Assembly: GCA_002779055.1 (NCBI GenBank)
Contig: PEXM01000063.1
Coordinates: 1 to 8,974, forward strand
Length of the DNA: 8,974 nt
Source of the DNA: Elusimicrobia bacterium CG08_land_8_20_14_0_20_44_26
GTDB lineage: Bacteria; CG03
Reading direction: 5' to 3'
Made by a program: the position numbers and the translations under genes. The notes beneath the pieces were generated by a model, which searched no databases, was not told the origin of the DNA, and saw nothing but the letters and a program-made list of their open reading frames with translations. This document shows positions 1-6,650 of this stretch, in pieces. Each line of letters begins with the position of its first letter. Position 1 is the first letter of the stretch.

Positions 1-320
1 GGGATTTTAAAACTTCCTTCAAGAAGTTCTTTTTCAAGTTCAAGTATTTTTATTTCCTTTACGCCGGCGCCGCAGGGAAGCGCCACAAGAATATTTTTAA
101 CGGGAAGCCGCGGAAAACCCTGTTTGTGCTCCGTCCGGCATCCGGCCGCTTTTATGAAATCAAAGCCGTATTTCTTTTCTATATCAAGCGGAGGATTCTC
201 CACATTACAGACAACGCCGTCGGATGCGCTCTCAACTTTAACGGAAGAGCCGATTAACGGCGCCTCCAAAAAAAAGGGGAGCAGCGCCGAAAGCAAAATA
301 GCGACCTTAAAAGGTCGCAC
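1..320 (-). CDS. Partial secreted protein with gingipain-like (C25) propeptide region
   Basis: I translated this leftward open frame by hand; it runs off the left edge, so only about 106 N-terminal residues are visible. Residues 1-20 look like a Sec signal peptide: a basic MRPFK start, then the hydrophobic run VAILLSALLPFFL. Residues 68-92 contain GFPRLPV, then LVALPCGAGVKEIKI. This Gly-x-Pro-x-Leu-Pro-Val / Leu-Pro-x-Gly-Ala pattern is typical of propeptides of family C25 (gingipain-like) cysteine peptidases, which are exported and self-processed. The catalytic domain would lie outside the window, so the peptidase call is inference. The start is uncertain. I chose GTG at 320 because it gives a normal signal peptide. 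An in-frame ATG at 365 would add 15 residues but lies only about 5 nt from the likely transcription start. Neither start has a Shine-Dalgarno sequence. The gene is divergent from leuS. Confidence 0.6.
   Translation of the reverse strand, partial: MRPFKVAILLSALLPFFLEAPLIGSSVKVESASDGVVCNVENPPLDIEKKYGFDFIKAAGCRTEHKQGFPRLPVKNILVALPCGAGVKEIKILELEKELLEGSFKI
301..318. repeat. 8-bp inverted repeat at the 5' end of the C25-like gene
   Basis: GCGACCTTAAAAGGTCGC forms two perfect 8-bp arms around AA. It directly follows the candidate GTG start (318-320) of the leftward gene, so in mRNA it could hide the start region, and as DNA it could be an operator. No T-run follows it, so it does not look like an intrinsic terminator. 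Any function is inference. Confidence 0.4.
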
Positions 321-376
321 TACATTATTGAAATTTCGATACAATAAAATATTTATTTTTCGCATTACAATTTTTG

Positions 377-382
377 ATTATA
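377..382 (-). promoter_or_regulatory. Candidate -10 box for the leftward C25-like gene
   Basis: Read on the minus strand this is a perfect TATAAT. No convincing TTGACA-like -35 lies 16-18 bp upstream. Transcription would start near 370, about 50 nt before the GTG start at 320 and about 5 nt before the alternative ATG at 365. The area is AT-rich, so a chance match is possible. Confidence 0.35.
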
Positions 383-400
383 CAAAATCACTCATAAATT

Positions 401-409
401 TGATATAAA
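401..409 (+). promoter_or_regulatory. Candidate extended -10 promoter for leuS
   Basis: TGATATAAA fits an extended -10 element (TGn followed by TATAAA). No good -35 is seen at the right distance, which extended -10 promoters can tolerate. It would give a leader of roughly 40 nt ahead of leuS. It lies 22 bp from the opposing -10 at 377-382, so the two promoters would share DNA. Confidence 0.4.
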
Positions 410-442
410 AAAGATAACATCCGTTGAATTTGAAGTTGCCGC

Positions 443-448
443 AGGAGG
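443..448 (+). promoter_or_regulatory. Ribosome binding site of leuS
   Basis: AGGAGG is a consensus Shine-Dalgarno sequence 7 nt before the ATG at 456, and it fixes the leuS start. Confidence 0.85.
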
Positions 449-455
449 TTAAAGA

Positions 456-2867
456 ATGGCTGGTATACCGGAATATGATTTTAAGAAAATAGAAGAAAAA
501 TGGTCTAAAATATTCGCCGAGAGAAAGCCCGCCTCAAAAGCCGGAGGGAAAAAATTTTATTTGCTTGAAATGTTTCCATACCCTTCCGGCGCTCTTCATA
601 TGGGTCATATGAGAAACTATACCATCGGCGACACTTACAAGCGTTTTCTTGAAATGAAAGGTATGAACGTCTTCTATCCTATGGGTTATGACGCTTTCGG
701 CCTTCCCGCCGAAAACGCCGCCATCAAAAGCGGCATACACCCGCGGGAATGGACGATGAAAAACATTGAAAATATGATCCTTCAGCAGAAAAGAATGGGC
801 CTTTCATACGATTGGGAAAGAATGGTAATAACCTGCGGCGCGGATTACGTCAAATGGAATCAGTGGTTTTTTCTCAAATTCCTTGAGAAAGGGCTCGCTT
901 ACAGAAAGGAATCCTCAATTAACTGGTGCCCCGGATGCCGGACGGTTCTCGCAAACGAACAGGTTCATTCCGGCAAATGCTGGAGGTGCGAGTCGGTTGT
1001 TGAAAGCAGGAAACTTGAACAATGGTTTTTCAAAATAACGAATTACGCCGAAGAGCTTTTAAGCGCTCTCAATGAACTTGACTGGCCTGCCAAAGTAAAA
1101 AGTCAGCAGGAACATTGGATTGGCAAAAGCGAAGGCGTTGAAATAGATTTCCCTCTTGAGGAAGGCGGGGCGCTCAAGGTCTTCACCACAAGACCGGACA
1201 CGCTCTGGGGCGCCACGTTTATGGCAATATCGGCGGAACATACAATCCTTGAAAAAATTGCGCGCGATAAAAAAGATGAAATCGGCAAATTAAAAGCGTC
1301 CGCCGCAGTTCAAAGCGAAGAAGAAAAGGAAAAGTTCGGCGTTCGTCTCACGACGAGAGCGATCAATCCCGTAAACGGAGAAAAAATACCGATATTCGCC
1401 GCCAATTTCGTTCTTATGGAATACGGGACAGGCGCGATAATGTGCGTGCCCGCCCACGACAAAAGGGATTTCGCCTTTGCGAAAAAATACGGTATCCCGA
1501 TGTGGGCAGTCATTGCGCCCGAAGGCCGTAAACCGAAAGACGCATCGCTCGAGGACGCCTACACGGACGAGGGTGTGCTCATAAATTCGGGGGATTTTTC
1601 CGGGCTCAAGTCCGCCGAAGCAAGAAAAAAAATATCCGCCGCTCTCGAAAAAAAGGGCATAGCGAAAATCGTAACGCGCTGGCATCTCAGGGACTGGCTC
1701 GTATCGCGCCAGAGATACTGGGGCTGTCCTATTCCCGTCGTCTACTGCGAAAAATGCGGCATCGTGCCCGTCCCCGAAAAAGACCTGCCGGTGCTCCTTC
1801 CGGACGACGCTTTGTTCACGGGGGAAGGCAATCCTCTTGACGGGTCTAAAACTTTCAGGGAGGCGCTCTGCCCGAAATGCGGAGGGGCATCGGAGCGCGA
1901 AACCGACACTCTTGACACTTTCGTTGACTCCTCATGGTACTTTCTGCGCTATCTTGACAGCAAAAACACGGACAAACCCTTTTCGCGCGAAATTGCCGAC
2001 GATTGGATGCCCGTCAACCAGTACATCGGAGGAATAGAACATGCGACGATGCACCTGATTTACGCGCGCTTCTTCACGAAAGCGCTCCGCGATATGGGAA
2101 TGCTGAAAGCCGGCGAGCCCTTCAAAAAACTCCTCTGCCAGGGAATGGTTCTCAAAGACGGCGGCAAAATGTCAAAATCAAAAGGCAACACCGTAAGCGT
2201 TGACGATATGCTCAACGAATACGGCGCCGATACGGGACGACTTTTTATTCTTTTCGCCTCGCCCCCGGAAAAGGACCTTGACTGGTCGGAGGAAGGCGTG
2301 CGCGGATGCAGCAGATTTCTGACGAGGGTCTGGAAAATGCTTTCTCTTTTATCGGACTCCGACGGAGAAAAAGAAATACCCGAGGACTCTGCAAAAGAAC
2401 TGAGATGGATGACGGCTAAAACCGTACGCGATGTGGAAGAAGACCTTTACGGATTCCGGTTTAACACCGCTATATCGTCCATACAGGAATTCGTGAATTT
2501 TATAAGAGAGATGCAGGAGCGCTGCGGCGTCTTTCGCGGATTCGGGCAGTCCTTGAAAACGGTTATAACGCTGCTTCACCCTTTCGCTCCTTTTATGACT
2601 TCCGAGGCGGCGGAAATTTTGAGGATGGATCTCGGAAAATTTCCCGGCTTTTCAAAAACGGCTCTTGAAAGAACGGTCAAAGAAATAATAATTGAGGTGA
2701 ACGGCAAACTGCGTTCCAAAATTCCCGCAGGCCCGGAGGCGGAGAAAGACGAAATCGTGAATGCCGCGCTCGCGGATGTAAAAGTGAGAAATTGGACAGA
2801 CGGAAAGGAAATAAAAAAAACCATATACATCCCGGGCAAGCTTTTGAATATCGTGACTGGAGGTTAA
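456..2867 (+). CDS. leuS: Leucyl-tRNA synthetase
   Basis: Cytoplasmic class I aminoacyl-tRNA synthetase that charges tRNA-Leu with leucine using ATP. The 803 residues match the usual bacterial length. The HIGH signature is HMGH at residues 48-51, and KMSKS is at 571-575. A zinc knuckle is formed by C158, C161, C175 and C178, and a second CxxC pair set lies at C431/C434 and C472/C475. The CP1 editing domain shows the threonine-rich TTRPDTLWG from residue 244 and the AHDKRD motif, with D335 at the place of the editing aspartate. The C-terminal part carries the anticodon-binding helical domain and the small tRNA-binding tail (KTIYIPGKLLNIV). All catalytic motifs are intact, so it should be functional. 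It is the first gene of the leuS-lptE-holA cluster, and its last codons contain the lptE ribosome binding site. Confidence 0.98.
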   Translation: MAGIPEYDFKKIEEKWSKIFAERKPASKAGGKKFYLLEMFPYPSGALHMGHMRNYTIGDTYKRFLEMKGMNVFYPMGYDAFGLPAENAAIKSGIHPREWTMKNIENMILQQKRMGLSYDWERMVITCGADYVKWNQWFFLKFLEKGLAYRKESSINWCPGCRTVLANEQVHSGKCWRCESVVESRKLEQWFFKITNYAEELLSALNELDWPAKVKSQQEHWIGKSEGVEIDFPLEEGGALKVFTTRPDTLWGATFMAISAEHTILEKIARDKKDEIGKLKASAAVQSEEEKEKFGVRLTTRAINPVNGEKIPIFAANFVLMEYGTGAIMCVPAHDKRDFAFAKKYGIPMWAVIAPEGRKPKDASLEDAYTDEGVLINSGDFSGLKSAEARKKISAALEKKGIAKIVTRWHLRDWLVSRQRYWGCPIPVVYCEKCGIVPVPEKDLPVLLPDDALFTGEGNPLDGSKTFREALCPKCGGASERETDTLDTFVDSSWYFLRYLDSKNTDKPFSREIADDWMPVNQYIGGIEHATMHLIYARFFTKALRDMGMLKAGEPFKKLLCQGMVLKDGGKMSKSKGNTVSVDDMLNEYGADTGRLFILFASPPEKDLDWSEEGVRGCSRFLTRVWKMLSLLSDSDGEKEIPEDSAKELRWMTAKTVRDVEEDLYGFRFNTAISSIQEFVNFIREMQERCGVFRGFGQSLKTVITLLHPFAPFMTSEAAEILRMDLGKFPGFSKTALERTVKEIIIEVNGKLRSKIPAGPEAEKDEIVNAALADVKVRNWTDGKEIKKTIYIPGKLLNIVTGG
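2859..2863 (+). promoter_or_regulatory. Ribosome binding site of lptE, inside the end of leuS
   Basis: GGAGG lies 6 nt before ATG 2870 and is read within the final leuS codons. It selects 2870 as the lptE start over the longer in-frame opening at 2792, which would overlap leuS and lack the lipoprotein signal at its N terminus. Confidence 0.8.
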
Positions 2868-2869
2868 AA

Positions 2870-3367
2870 ATGAAAAGATTATTTTTTCTTGTGGCGGCGC
2901 TGGCGGGCTGTTCCTTCTCAAATCCCGCGGCAGTTCTGAAAGATAATGTCCGGACGGTGAAAATAGAGACCTTCGCAAATAAAACCGTTCTCTACGGTCT
3001 TGAAGACAAACTCTACCAGAAAATAAACGACAAACTGCTGGAAGACGGGCGGCTCATCCCCGCAAACGAAAACCCCGACTCGCGGCTCATCGGCGAAATC
3101 ACCAAATACGAACTGATTCCTCTCAGCTTTGACGCCAAAAGCGTTGTTGAACAATACAAACTCTGGATGGAAGTGAATATCCAATTCACCGATATTAACA
3201 CGGGAAATGTAATTACCGAGGAAAACGACATACCGGCCGATATAAGGTTTTACCCGCCGGGCAGCACCCAGTCCGGAGCGATTATTGAAACCGAGCAGTC
3301 CGCCCAGGATCGCGCCGTTGACGAACTCGCCTCCGAAATCGTTTACCAGATTCTGCGCTATAAATAA
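2870..3367 (+). CDS. lptE: LPS-assembly lipoprotein LptE
   Basis: The 165-residue precursor begins MKRLFFLVAALAGCSF, a lipoprotein signal peptide with lipobox LAGC and acylated Cys14. The mature part has the LptE pattern: an early strand with KIETFANKT, an amphipathic helix (EDKLYQKINDKLLEDGRL), then a GEITKYELIPLSFD strand and alternating strands that end in a helix (QDRAVDELASEIVYQILR). In known systems LptE sits in the outer membrane, plugs the LptD barrel and helps place lipopolysaccharide on the cell surface, so this gene implies a diderm envelope with LPS. It starts 2 bp after the leuS stop, and holA follows after 11 bp. The family is weakly conserved in sequence; the assignment rests on the lipobox, the pattern and the leuS-lptE-holA order. 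Confidence 0.83.
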   Translation: MKRLFFLVAALAGCSFSNPAAVLKDNVRTVKIETFANKTVLYGLEDKLYQKINDKLLEDGRLIPANENPDSRLIGEITKYELIPLSFDAKSVVEQYKLWMEVNIQFTDINTGNVITEENDIPADIRFYPPGSTQSGAIIETEQSAQDRAVDELASEIVYQILRYK

Positions 3368-3378
3368 AACTCCGTAAT

Positions 3379-4368
3379 ATGCAGTGGAATGAATTTGCGC
3401 AGCGCCTGAAAACCAAAACGGATTCCGTGTATGTTTTTATGGGGCCTGCCGGAGCGATAAAGGAAAAAGGGTTTGAACTCATAAGCGGGAAATTCTCGCC
3501 CGGAAACATCACAAGATGCGACGAGCAGAAGAATGCCTCGGAAATACTTGAAGAACTCAACTCAACGTCTCTTTTTGCATCCGAAAAACTGGTGCTTGTC
3601 AGGGGCGCAAACCGGTTTTCTCCCGACGATATAAAAGCGCTCATATCTTATAAACAAAGCCCTGAAACCTCGCTCGTGCTTTTTTTTGAGTGGGACAAAA
3701 AACTTAACCAGATGTTTCAGGAGCGGCAAATTTCTCCCGTGGCGTGTTTTAATATGGAAAATGAAGCGCTCCTGAGAGGAATAAAAAGCAAAGTATCCCG
3801 CGCCGGGAAAAATATCGGCCCGGAAGCCGTTGAAGCGCTGATTGACATAAGCGGCGCGGACATCGGAGAAATATCAACCAATATAGAAAAAGCTCTTAAC
3901 TTCGCCGGCGATGAGGCGGAACTCACAAAGGAGAACATTGAAAAAGTGAGCACTTCAAGCGAAGTTCAGGACATTTTTGATTTTTCATGGGGCATTCTAA
4001 AAGCGGACCCCGTAAAGACCCTGAATAAATTCAGCCGCATTGACAAAAACAACTTATTCGGAGCGCTCGGATACATCAGGAAAATGTTTGAGAATTTGCT
4101 CGTCCTTAAAGAATATCAAACAAAAAATGACTTTTCCGAAGGCGCATCTAAAATAAAACTTCACAAAAATAACGTCCGTGAAGCCAGAGAATTTGTCAAT
4201 AAAACGCCCGTCCTTAAAATAAAAAAATGTCTTCTTCTAATTCTTGAAACTTACGAAAAAATAAAAAGCGGCGAAACGCACGCTTTTGAAAACGCTCTTA
4301 CGGCGGTCTCAGCCGTTCTTCGCCTGGCCGAAGGCCGTCCTTTAGGGCTGAAGGACGGACATTCTTGA
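3379..4368 (+). CDS. holA: DNA polymerase III, delta subunit
   Basis: This 329-residue protein has the usual length and layout of the delta subunit of the clamp loader, which opens the beta sliding clamp and loads it on primed DNA. The N-terminal AAA+-like domain begins VYVFMGPAGAIKEKGFELI; the nucleotide-binding loop is degenerate, as is normal for delta. It continues with FASEKLVLVRGANRF and LVLFFEWDKK. A helical middle domain (EALIDISGADIGEISTNIEKAL) and the C-terminal collar domain (FGALGYIRKMFENLL ... LLLILETYEKIKSG) follow. The start has no clear Shine-Dalgarno sequence; with only 11 bp after lptE, translation may be coupled to it. The last 27 bp overlap the oppositely read rpsT gene. 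Confidence 0.9.
   Translation: MQWNEFAQRLKTKTDSVYVFMGPAGAIKEKGFELISGKFSPGNITRCDEQKNASEILEELNSTSLFASEKLVLVRGANRFSPDDIKALISYKQSPETSLVLFFEWDKKLNQMFQERQISPVACFNMENEALLRGIKSKVSRAGKNIGPEAVEALIDISGADIGEISTNIEKALNFAGDEAELTKENIEKVSTSSEVQDIFDFSWGILKADPVKTLNKFSRIDKNNLFGALGYIRKMFENLLVLKEYQTKNDFSEGASKIKLHKNNVREAREFVNKTPVLKIKKCLLLILETYEKIKSGETHAFENALTAVSAVLRLAEGRPLGLKDGHS
4335..4358. terminator. Inverted repeat in the holA/rpsT convergent overlap
   Basis: CCGTCCTT (4335-4342) and AAGGACGG (4351-4358) are perfect 8-bp arms around an 8-nt loop, placed exactly where the two convergent genes end. A second small hairpin, GGCC-GAA-GGCC, lies next to it at 4326-4336. There is no U-run after the stem in either direction, so an intrinsic terminator is only one possibility; it may instead stabilise mRNA 3' ends. 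Part of the stem is coding in both genes. Confidence 0.35.
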
Positions 4369-4608
4369 CTTCAAACGGTTCGCTTTGTTTTTATGAAAAA
4401 CTTTTCTCTTCCCCGCCCTGTCGAGAAGACCCTGCACGGATGACAGAATCTTTCCCGCGGAAGAATCTTTTGCCGAAATGGCCTTTTTGAATTTTTTTAT
4501 CTCTTTTTTGACTTTTTCTTTCAGTTCTCTGTTTGCTTTTCTTCTCTTGATGTTTTTCCTCGCTTCTTTCATAGCGCCTGTATGTCTTCCGGTTTTTAAT
4601 TTCGCCAC
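4342..4608 (-). CDS. rpsT: Small ribosomal subunit protein S20
   Basis: The 88-residue, strongly basic protein begins MAKLKTGRHTGAMKEARKN and has the S20 pattern of long Lys/Arg-rich helices (KANRELKEKVKKEIKKFKKAI) and a C-terminal HKNKANRLKSRM motif. S20 binds 16S rRNA early in 30S assembly. The start codon is GTG (4606-4608), supported by a GGGAGG ribosome binding site 8 nt upstream and by S20 proteins beginning MA(N/K). In E. coli the S20 gene also uses a non-ATG start, tied to autoregulation; the same control here is inference. It converges on holA and is divergent from murJ, with its own promoter at 4643-4671. Confidence 0.95.
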   Translation of the reverse strand: MAKLKTGRHTGAMKEARKNIKRRKANRELKEKVKKEIKKFKKAISAKDSSAGKILSSVQGLLDRAGKRKVFHKNKANRLKSRMSVLQP

Positions 4609-4616
4609 TTTCTTAA

Positions 4617-4622
4617 CCTCCC
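4617..4622 (-). promoter_or_regulatory. Ribosome binding site of rpsT
   Basis: On the minus strand this reads GGGAGG, 8 nt before the GTG start. A strong binding site paired with a weak start codon supports GTG 4608 as the true start. Confidence 0.75.
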
Positions 4623-4642
4623 AACAATTTTTATCTCGTGTA

Positions 4643-4671
4643 ATACTACAAAATAAAATTCAGTCAGTCAA
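4643..4671 (-). promoter_or_regulatory. Sigma70-type promoter of rpsT
   Basis: On the minus strand, TTGACT (4666-4671, five of six consensus bases) is followed by exactly 17 bp and then TAGTAT (4643-4648, four of six). Transcription would start near 4636, giving a leader of about 28 nt that includes the GGGAGG site. The -35 box touches the first base of the murJ start codon at 4672. Confidence 0.65.
4654..4659 (+). promoter_or_regulatory. Weak candidate -10 box for murJ
   Basis: TAAAAT matches five of six -10 bases, but no convincing -35 lies upstream. A transcript from here would start near 4666, only about 6 nt before the murJ ATG, so it would be almost leaderless. This agrees with the lack of a ribosome binding site for murJ. 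The site sits inside the rpsT promoter spacer. Confidence 0.25.
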
Positions 4672-6180
4672 ATGATTAAAAATATTTTTAAAAATATTAC
4701 CGCAAGCCCCTTAAAAAAGGGCTTTGCGGGCGTGGCGGCGGCAACCGCCGTCTCTCGGGCTCTCGGATACGCACGCGACATATTTATCGCATCGTTCTTC
4801 GGCACAACAATGTTCGCCGACGCTTTTTTCGTCGCTTACAGAATACCGAATCTTCTGCGGCGTCTTCTTGGAGAGGGTTCTCTTCCGGCGGCATTTATCC
4901 CCGTTTATTCCGGCATACTCTCGGAAGGGGATGAGGAAAGAGGAAAAAAACTTGCGGGAAACTTCTTCTCGTTTCTCGCGGTTCTGTGCCTCATCATCAC
5001 GGCGGCGGGGATAATTCTCGCGCCTTTAATCGTCAGAATCTTAGCTCCCGGCTTTGCGGGGAATGCCTTGCAAATGCGAATAACCGTAACACTCACGAGA
5101 ATAATGTTCCCTATATTAATTCTCACAACTCTTTCAACCGCGGCAATGGGAATCCTTAACGCGCGCAAATATTTTTTCATACCTGCGGCGGCTCCGGCTC
5201 TTCTCAATTTAAGCATCATCTCTTATTTTTTATTTTTTATGAAAGGCGGAGATGCTTCCGACAATATCCGCGGCCTTGCGGTTTTTGAGACAATCGGATT
5301 TGTGTTTTATTTCCTTTTAATGCTTCCCTCGCTTTTGCGCGAAAAAGTCACGCGCCTGAAATACATTGTCTCGGATTTCTGCGGCAATTCCGACGTCCGA
5401 CGAATACTGATTGCGCTTGTGCCGGCTGCAATCGGACTTTCGGTTATGCAGTTTAACATATTTGTTGATACAATATGCGCGACATTTATGGGCGAGGGAA
5501 TTGTCTCGGCTCTTTATTTCGCAAGCAGAATATATCAGTTGCCGCTCGCTCTTTTCGGGGTTTCCATATCAATAGTGTCGCTTCCTTTTATGACCGATTC
5601 GCACGCAATGAAGAGAGGCGATGAACTCTCCCGCAATCTCTTTACGTCGCTTTCATCTTCTTTTTTTCTGATATTTCCTTCAACCGCGGGGCTCATAATC
5701 TGCGGCGGAGAAATTGTAAAACTTTTATTTGAGAGAGGCAATTTCAACCCGGCATCAACCGCCGCGACGACGAGCGCTCTCTGCTATTATGCGGCGGGGC
5801 TTTTAGCTTTCGCGGGAATAAAAATTTTTGCCAATTATTTCTACTCCAAAAAAGATATGAAAACGCCCGTAAAAATCGCTTCAGCGTCTTTTCTTATAAA
5901 TATCGTGGGCGACATCCTTGCTCTCATACTAAAACTCGGCGCCGCGGGTCTCGCCGCCGCCACAAGCATAGCCGCTTTCTTCAACTTCATCGCACTCGGA
6001 ATAATCATATACAAAGAAGGAATCCACGTACCGAAAACTTTTACGATAAAACTGCTGAAATTTATTTTAGCGACCGCGGTAATGAGCGTTTCGCTGATAT
6101 ACATCCCCGGCGCAAATGTGCTTGTAAAAATTCCTGCCGCGTCGGCAATTTATTTTCTCATTTTAAAAATTCTCGGCTGA
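4672..6180 (+). CDS. murJ: Lipid II flippase MurJ (MviN family)
   Basis: The 502-residue polytopic membrane protein has the length of E. coli MurJ (about 510) and the MOP-superfamily pattern of some 14 hydrophobic segments. MurJ moves lipid-linked peptidoglycan precursor across the inner membrane. The N terminus has the family signature: SRALGYARD (R29 and R35), FADAFFVAYRIPN (D50) and LLRRLLGEGSLPAAFIPV (R63). SRIYQLPLALFGVSI carries R286, at the position of the essential Arg270 of E. coli. FERGNF and FYSKKDMKTPVKI in the second half are also typical. The ATG at 4672 fits the family start but has no Shine-Dalgarno sequence. The gene is divergent from rpsT, and its 3' end is followed by the accessory patch. 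The only visible stop signal is a run of seven T at 6194-6200 without a good stem. Confidence 0.95.
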   Translation: MIKNIFKNITASPLKKGFAGVAAATAVSRALGYARDIFIASFFGTTMFADAFFVAYRIPNLLRRLLGEGSLPAAFIPVYSGILSEGDEERGKKLAGNFFSFLAVLCLIITAAGIILAPLIVRILAPGFAGNALQMRITVTLTRIMFPILILTTLSTAAMGILNARKYFFIPAAAPALLNLSIISYFLFFMKGGDASDNIRGLAVFETIGFVFYFLLMLPSLLREKVTRLKYIVSDFCGNSDVRRILIALVPAAIGLSVMQFNIFVDTICATFMGEGIVSALYFASRIYQLPLALFGVSISIVSLPFMTDSHAMKRGDELSRNLFTSLSSSFFLIFPSTAGLIICGGEIVKLLFERGNFNPASTAATTSALCYYAAGLLAFAGIKIFANYFYSKKDMKTPVKIASASFLINIVGDILALILKLGAAGLAAATSIAAFFNFIALGIIIYKEGIHVPKTFTIKLLKFILATAVMSVSLIYIPGANVLVKIPAASAIYFLILKILG

Positions 6181-6263
6181 TCTCCTAGGGACGTTTTTTT
6201 AACCGCCCACATACCGACAGCGTCGTAAGTGTAACTGTTGCTGTAAATGATGTTCTTTGCCAT
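6150..6263 (-). other. Possible 37-residue open frame or gene remnant
   Basis: A short leftward frame starts at ATG 6263 and overlaps the 3' end of murJ by 31 bp. It encodes MAKNIIYSNSYTYDAVGMWA, then VKKTSLGDQP and a basic end. YTYDAVG resembles the YD-repeat motif of RHS-type proteins, but a seven-residue match in so short a frame is weak. There is no ribosome binding site, and the nearest promoter-like sequence is too close to make a transcript containing the ATG. It may be a leftover of a longer gene or noncoding. I do not recognise a function. Confidence 0.2.
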
Positions 6264-6264
6264 A

Positions 6265-6292
6265 GTTATACAAAATTAAAAAACTTTATCAA
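6265..6292 (-). promoter_or_regulatory. Promoter-like sequence between murJ and the DUF2283 gene
   Basis: On the minus strand TTGATA (6287-6292), a 16-bp spacer and TATAAC (6265-6270) give a fair sigma70 match. Transcription would begin near 6258 and run antisense into the 3' end of murJ. No gene clearly uses it, and the surrounding sequence is very AT-rich, so it may be chance. Confidence 0.25.
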
Positions 6293-6325
6293 TCGCTTTT
6301 TTGACTCAGCAAATTTTAAAACTTT

Positions 6326-6553
6326 CTATACACCTGCAAATACCGGTTCTTTTGAGATTTTGTATTTTACAGGAAATAAATTTTGCAAGTTCACATGCTT
6401 TGAAGCAGCAAGTATTTCAATACCAACGATTCTGTTGTTTTTTCCGATTTCTATTACTATCTCATCAGAGATGCGTTTGTTTATTATTTCCTGGTTCTTA
6501 TTATCTAACCGCAAGTAAAGCAAATCCGTTTTATCATTGTAAAAAACATTCAT
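6326..6553 (-). CDS. DUF2283 family protein (putative antitoxin-like partner)
   Basis: The 75-residue protein begins MNVFYNDKTDLLYLRL and contains DEIVIEIGKNNRIVGIEIL-AAS. This is the DUF2283 pattern: an N-terminal strand 'Y-x-x-x-x-D-x-L-Y-(I/L)-R-L' and a central 'G-x-(I/V)-V-G-(I/L)-E-I-L-x-A-S' motif. The family has no well-established function; its genes often follow a small DUF4258 gene, and a toxin-antitoxin role has been suggested on that basis. I chose the ATG at 6553 over an upstream in-frame ATG at 6583 because GGGAGG lies 6 nt before it and family members begin here. One base separates it from the stop of the upstream DUF4258-like remnant, the usual layout of the pair. The gene itself looks intact, whereas the partner is broken. 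Confidence 0.75.
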   Translation of the reverse strand: MNVFYNDKTDLLYLRLDNKNQEIINKRISDEIVIEIGKNNRIVGIEILAASKHVNLQNLFPVKYKISKEPVFAGV

Positions 6554-6554
6554 T

Positions 6555-6650
6555 TTAATCCTCCCATTCTCCGTAAAATGCATAAACTGTTACGGTTATA
6601 ATTTTGCCTGCCTCTATTGTATAAAACACTTCAACTCTTTTTTGTTCGTG
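6555..6650 (-). pseudogene. 3' remnant of a DUF4258-like (putative toxin) gene
   Basis: This leftward frame encodes a C-terminal tail, HEQKRVEVFYTIEAGKIITV, then TVYAFYGEWED and a stop. The pattern '(V/I)-x-V-x-Y-T-x-E-x-G-x-(I/V)-(I/V)-T-V-T-V-Y' is the typical end of small DUF4258 proteins, usually about 70-90 residues long. Only about 30 residues remain. The frame has no start codon and is closed by a stop inside the adjacent 24-bp repeats; beyond them comes the transporter gene. The head of the gene is therefore missing, not frameshifted. The stop lies 1 bp before the DUF2283 start, so the two were once an operon. The remnant is most likely nonfunctional. Identification is by pattern memory over a short stretch. 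Confidence 0.5.

Noticed and set aside
1290..1685. Leftward open frame of 131 codons inside leuS
   Set aside because: Antisense to intact leuS coding sequence, with unlikely composition and no binding site.
6186..6200. Intrinsic terminator after murJ
   Set aside because: A run of seven T follows CCTAGG, but the stem is only a few base pairs, so it is not convincing.
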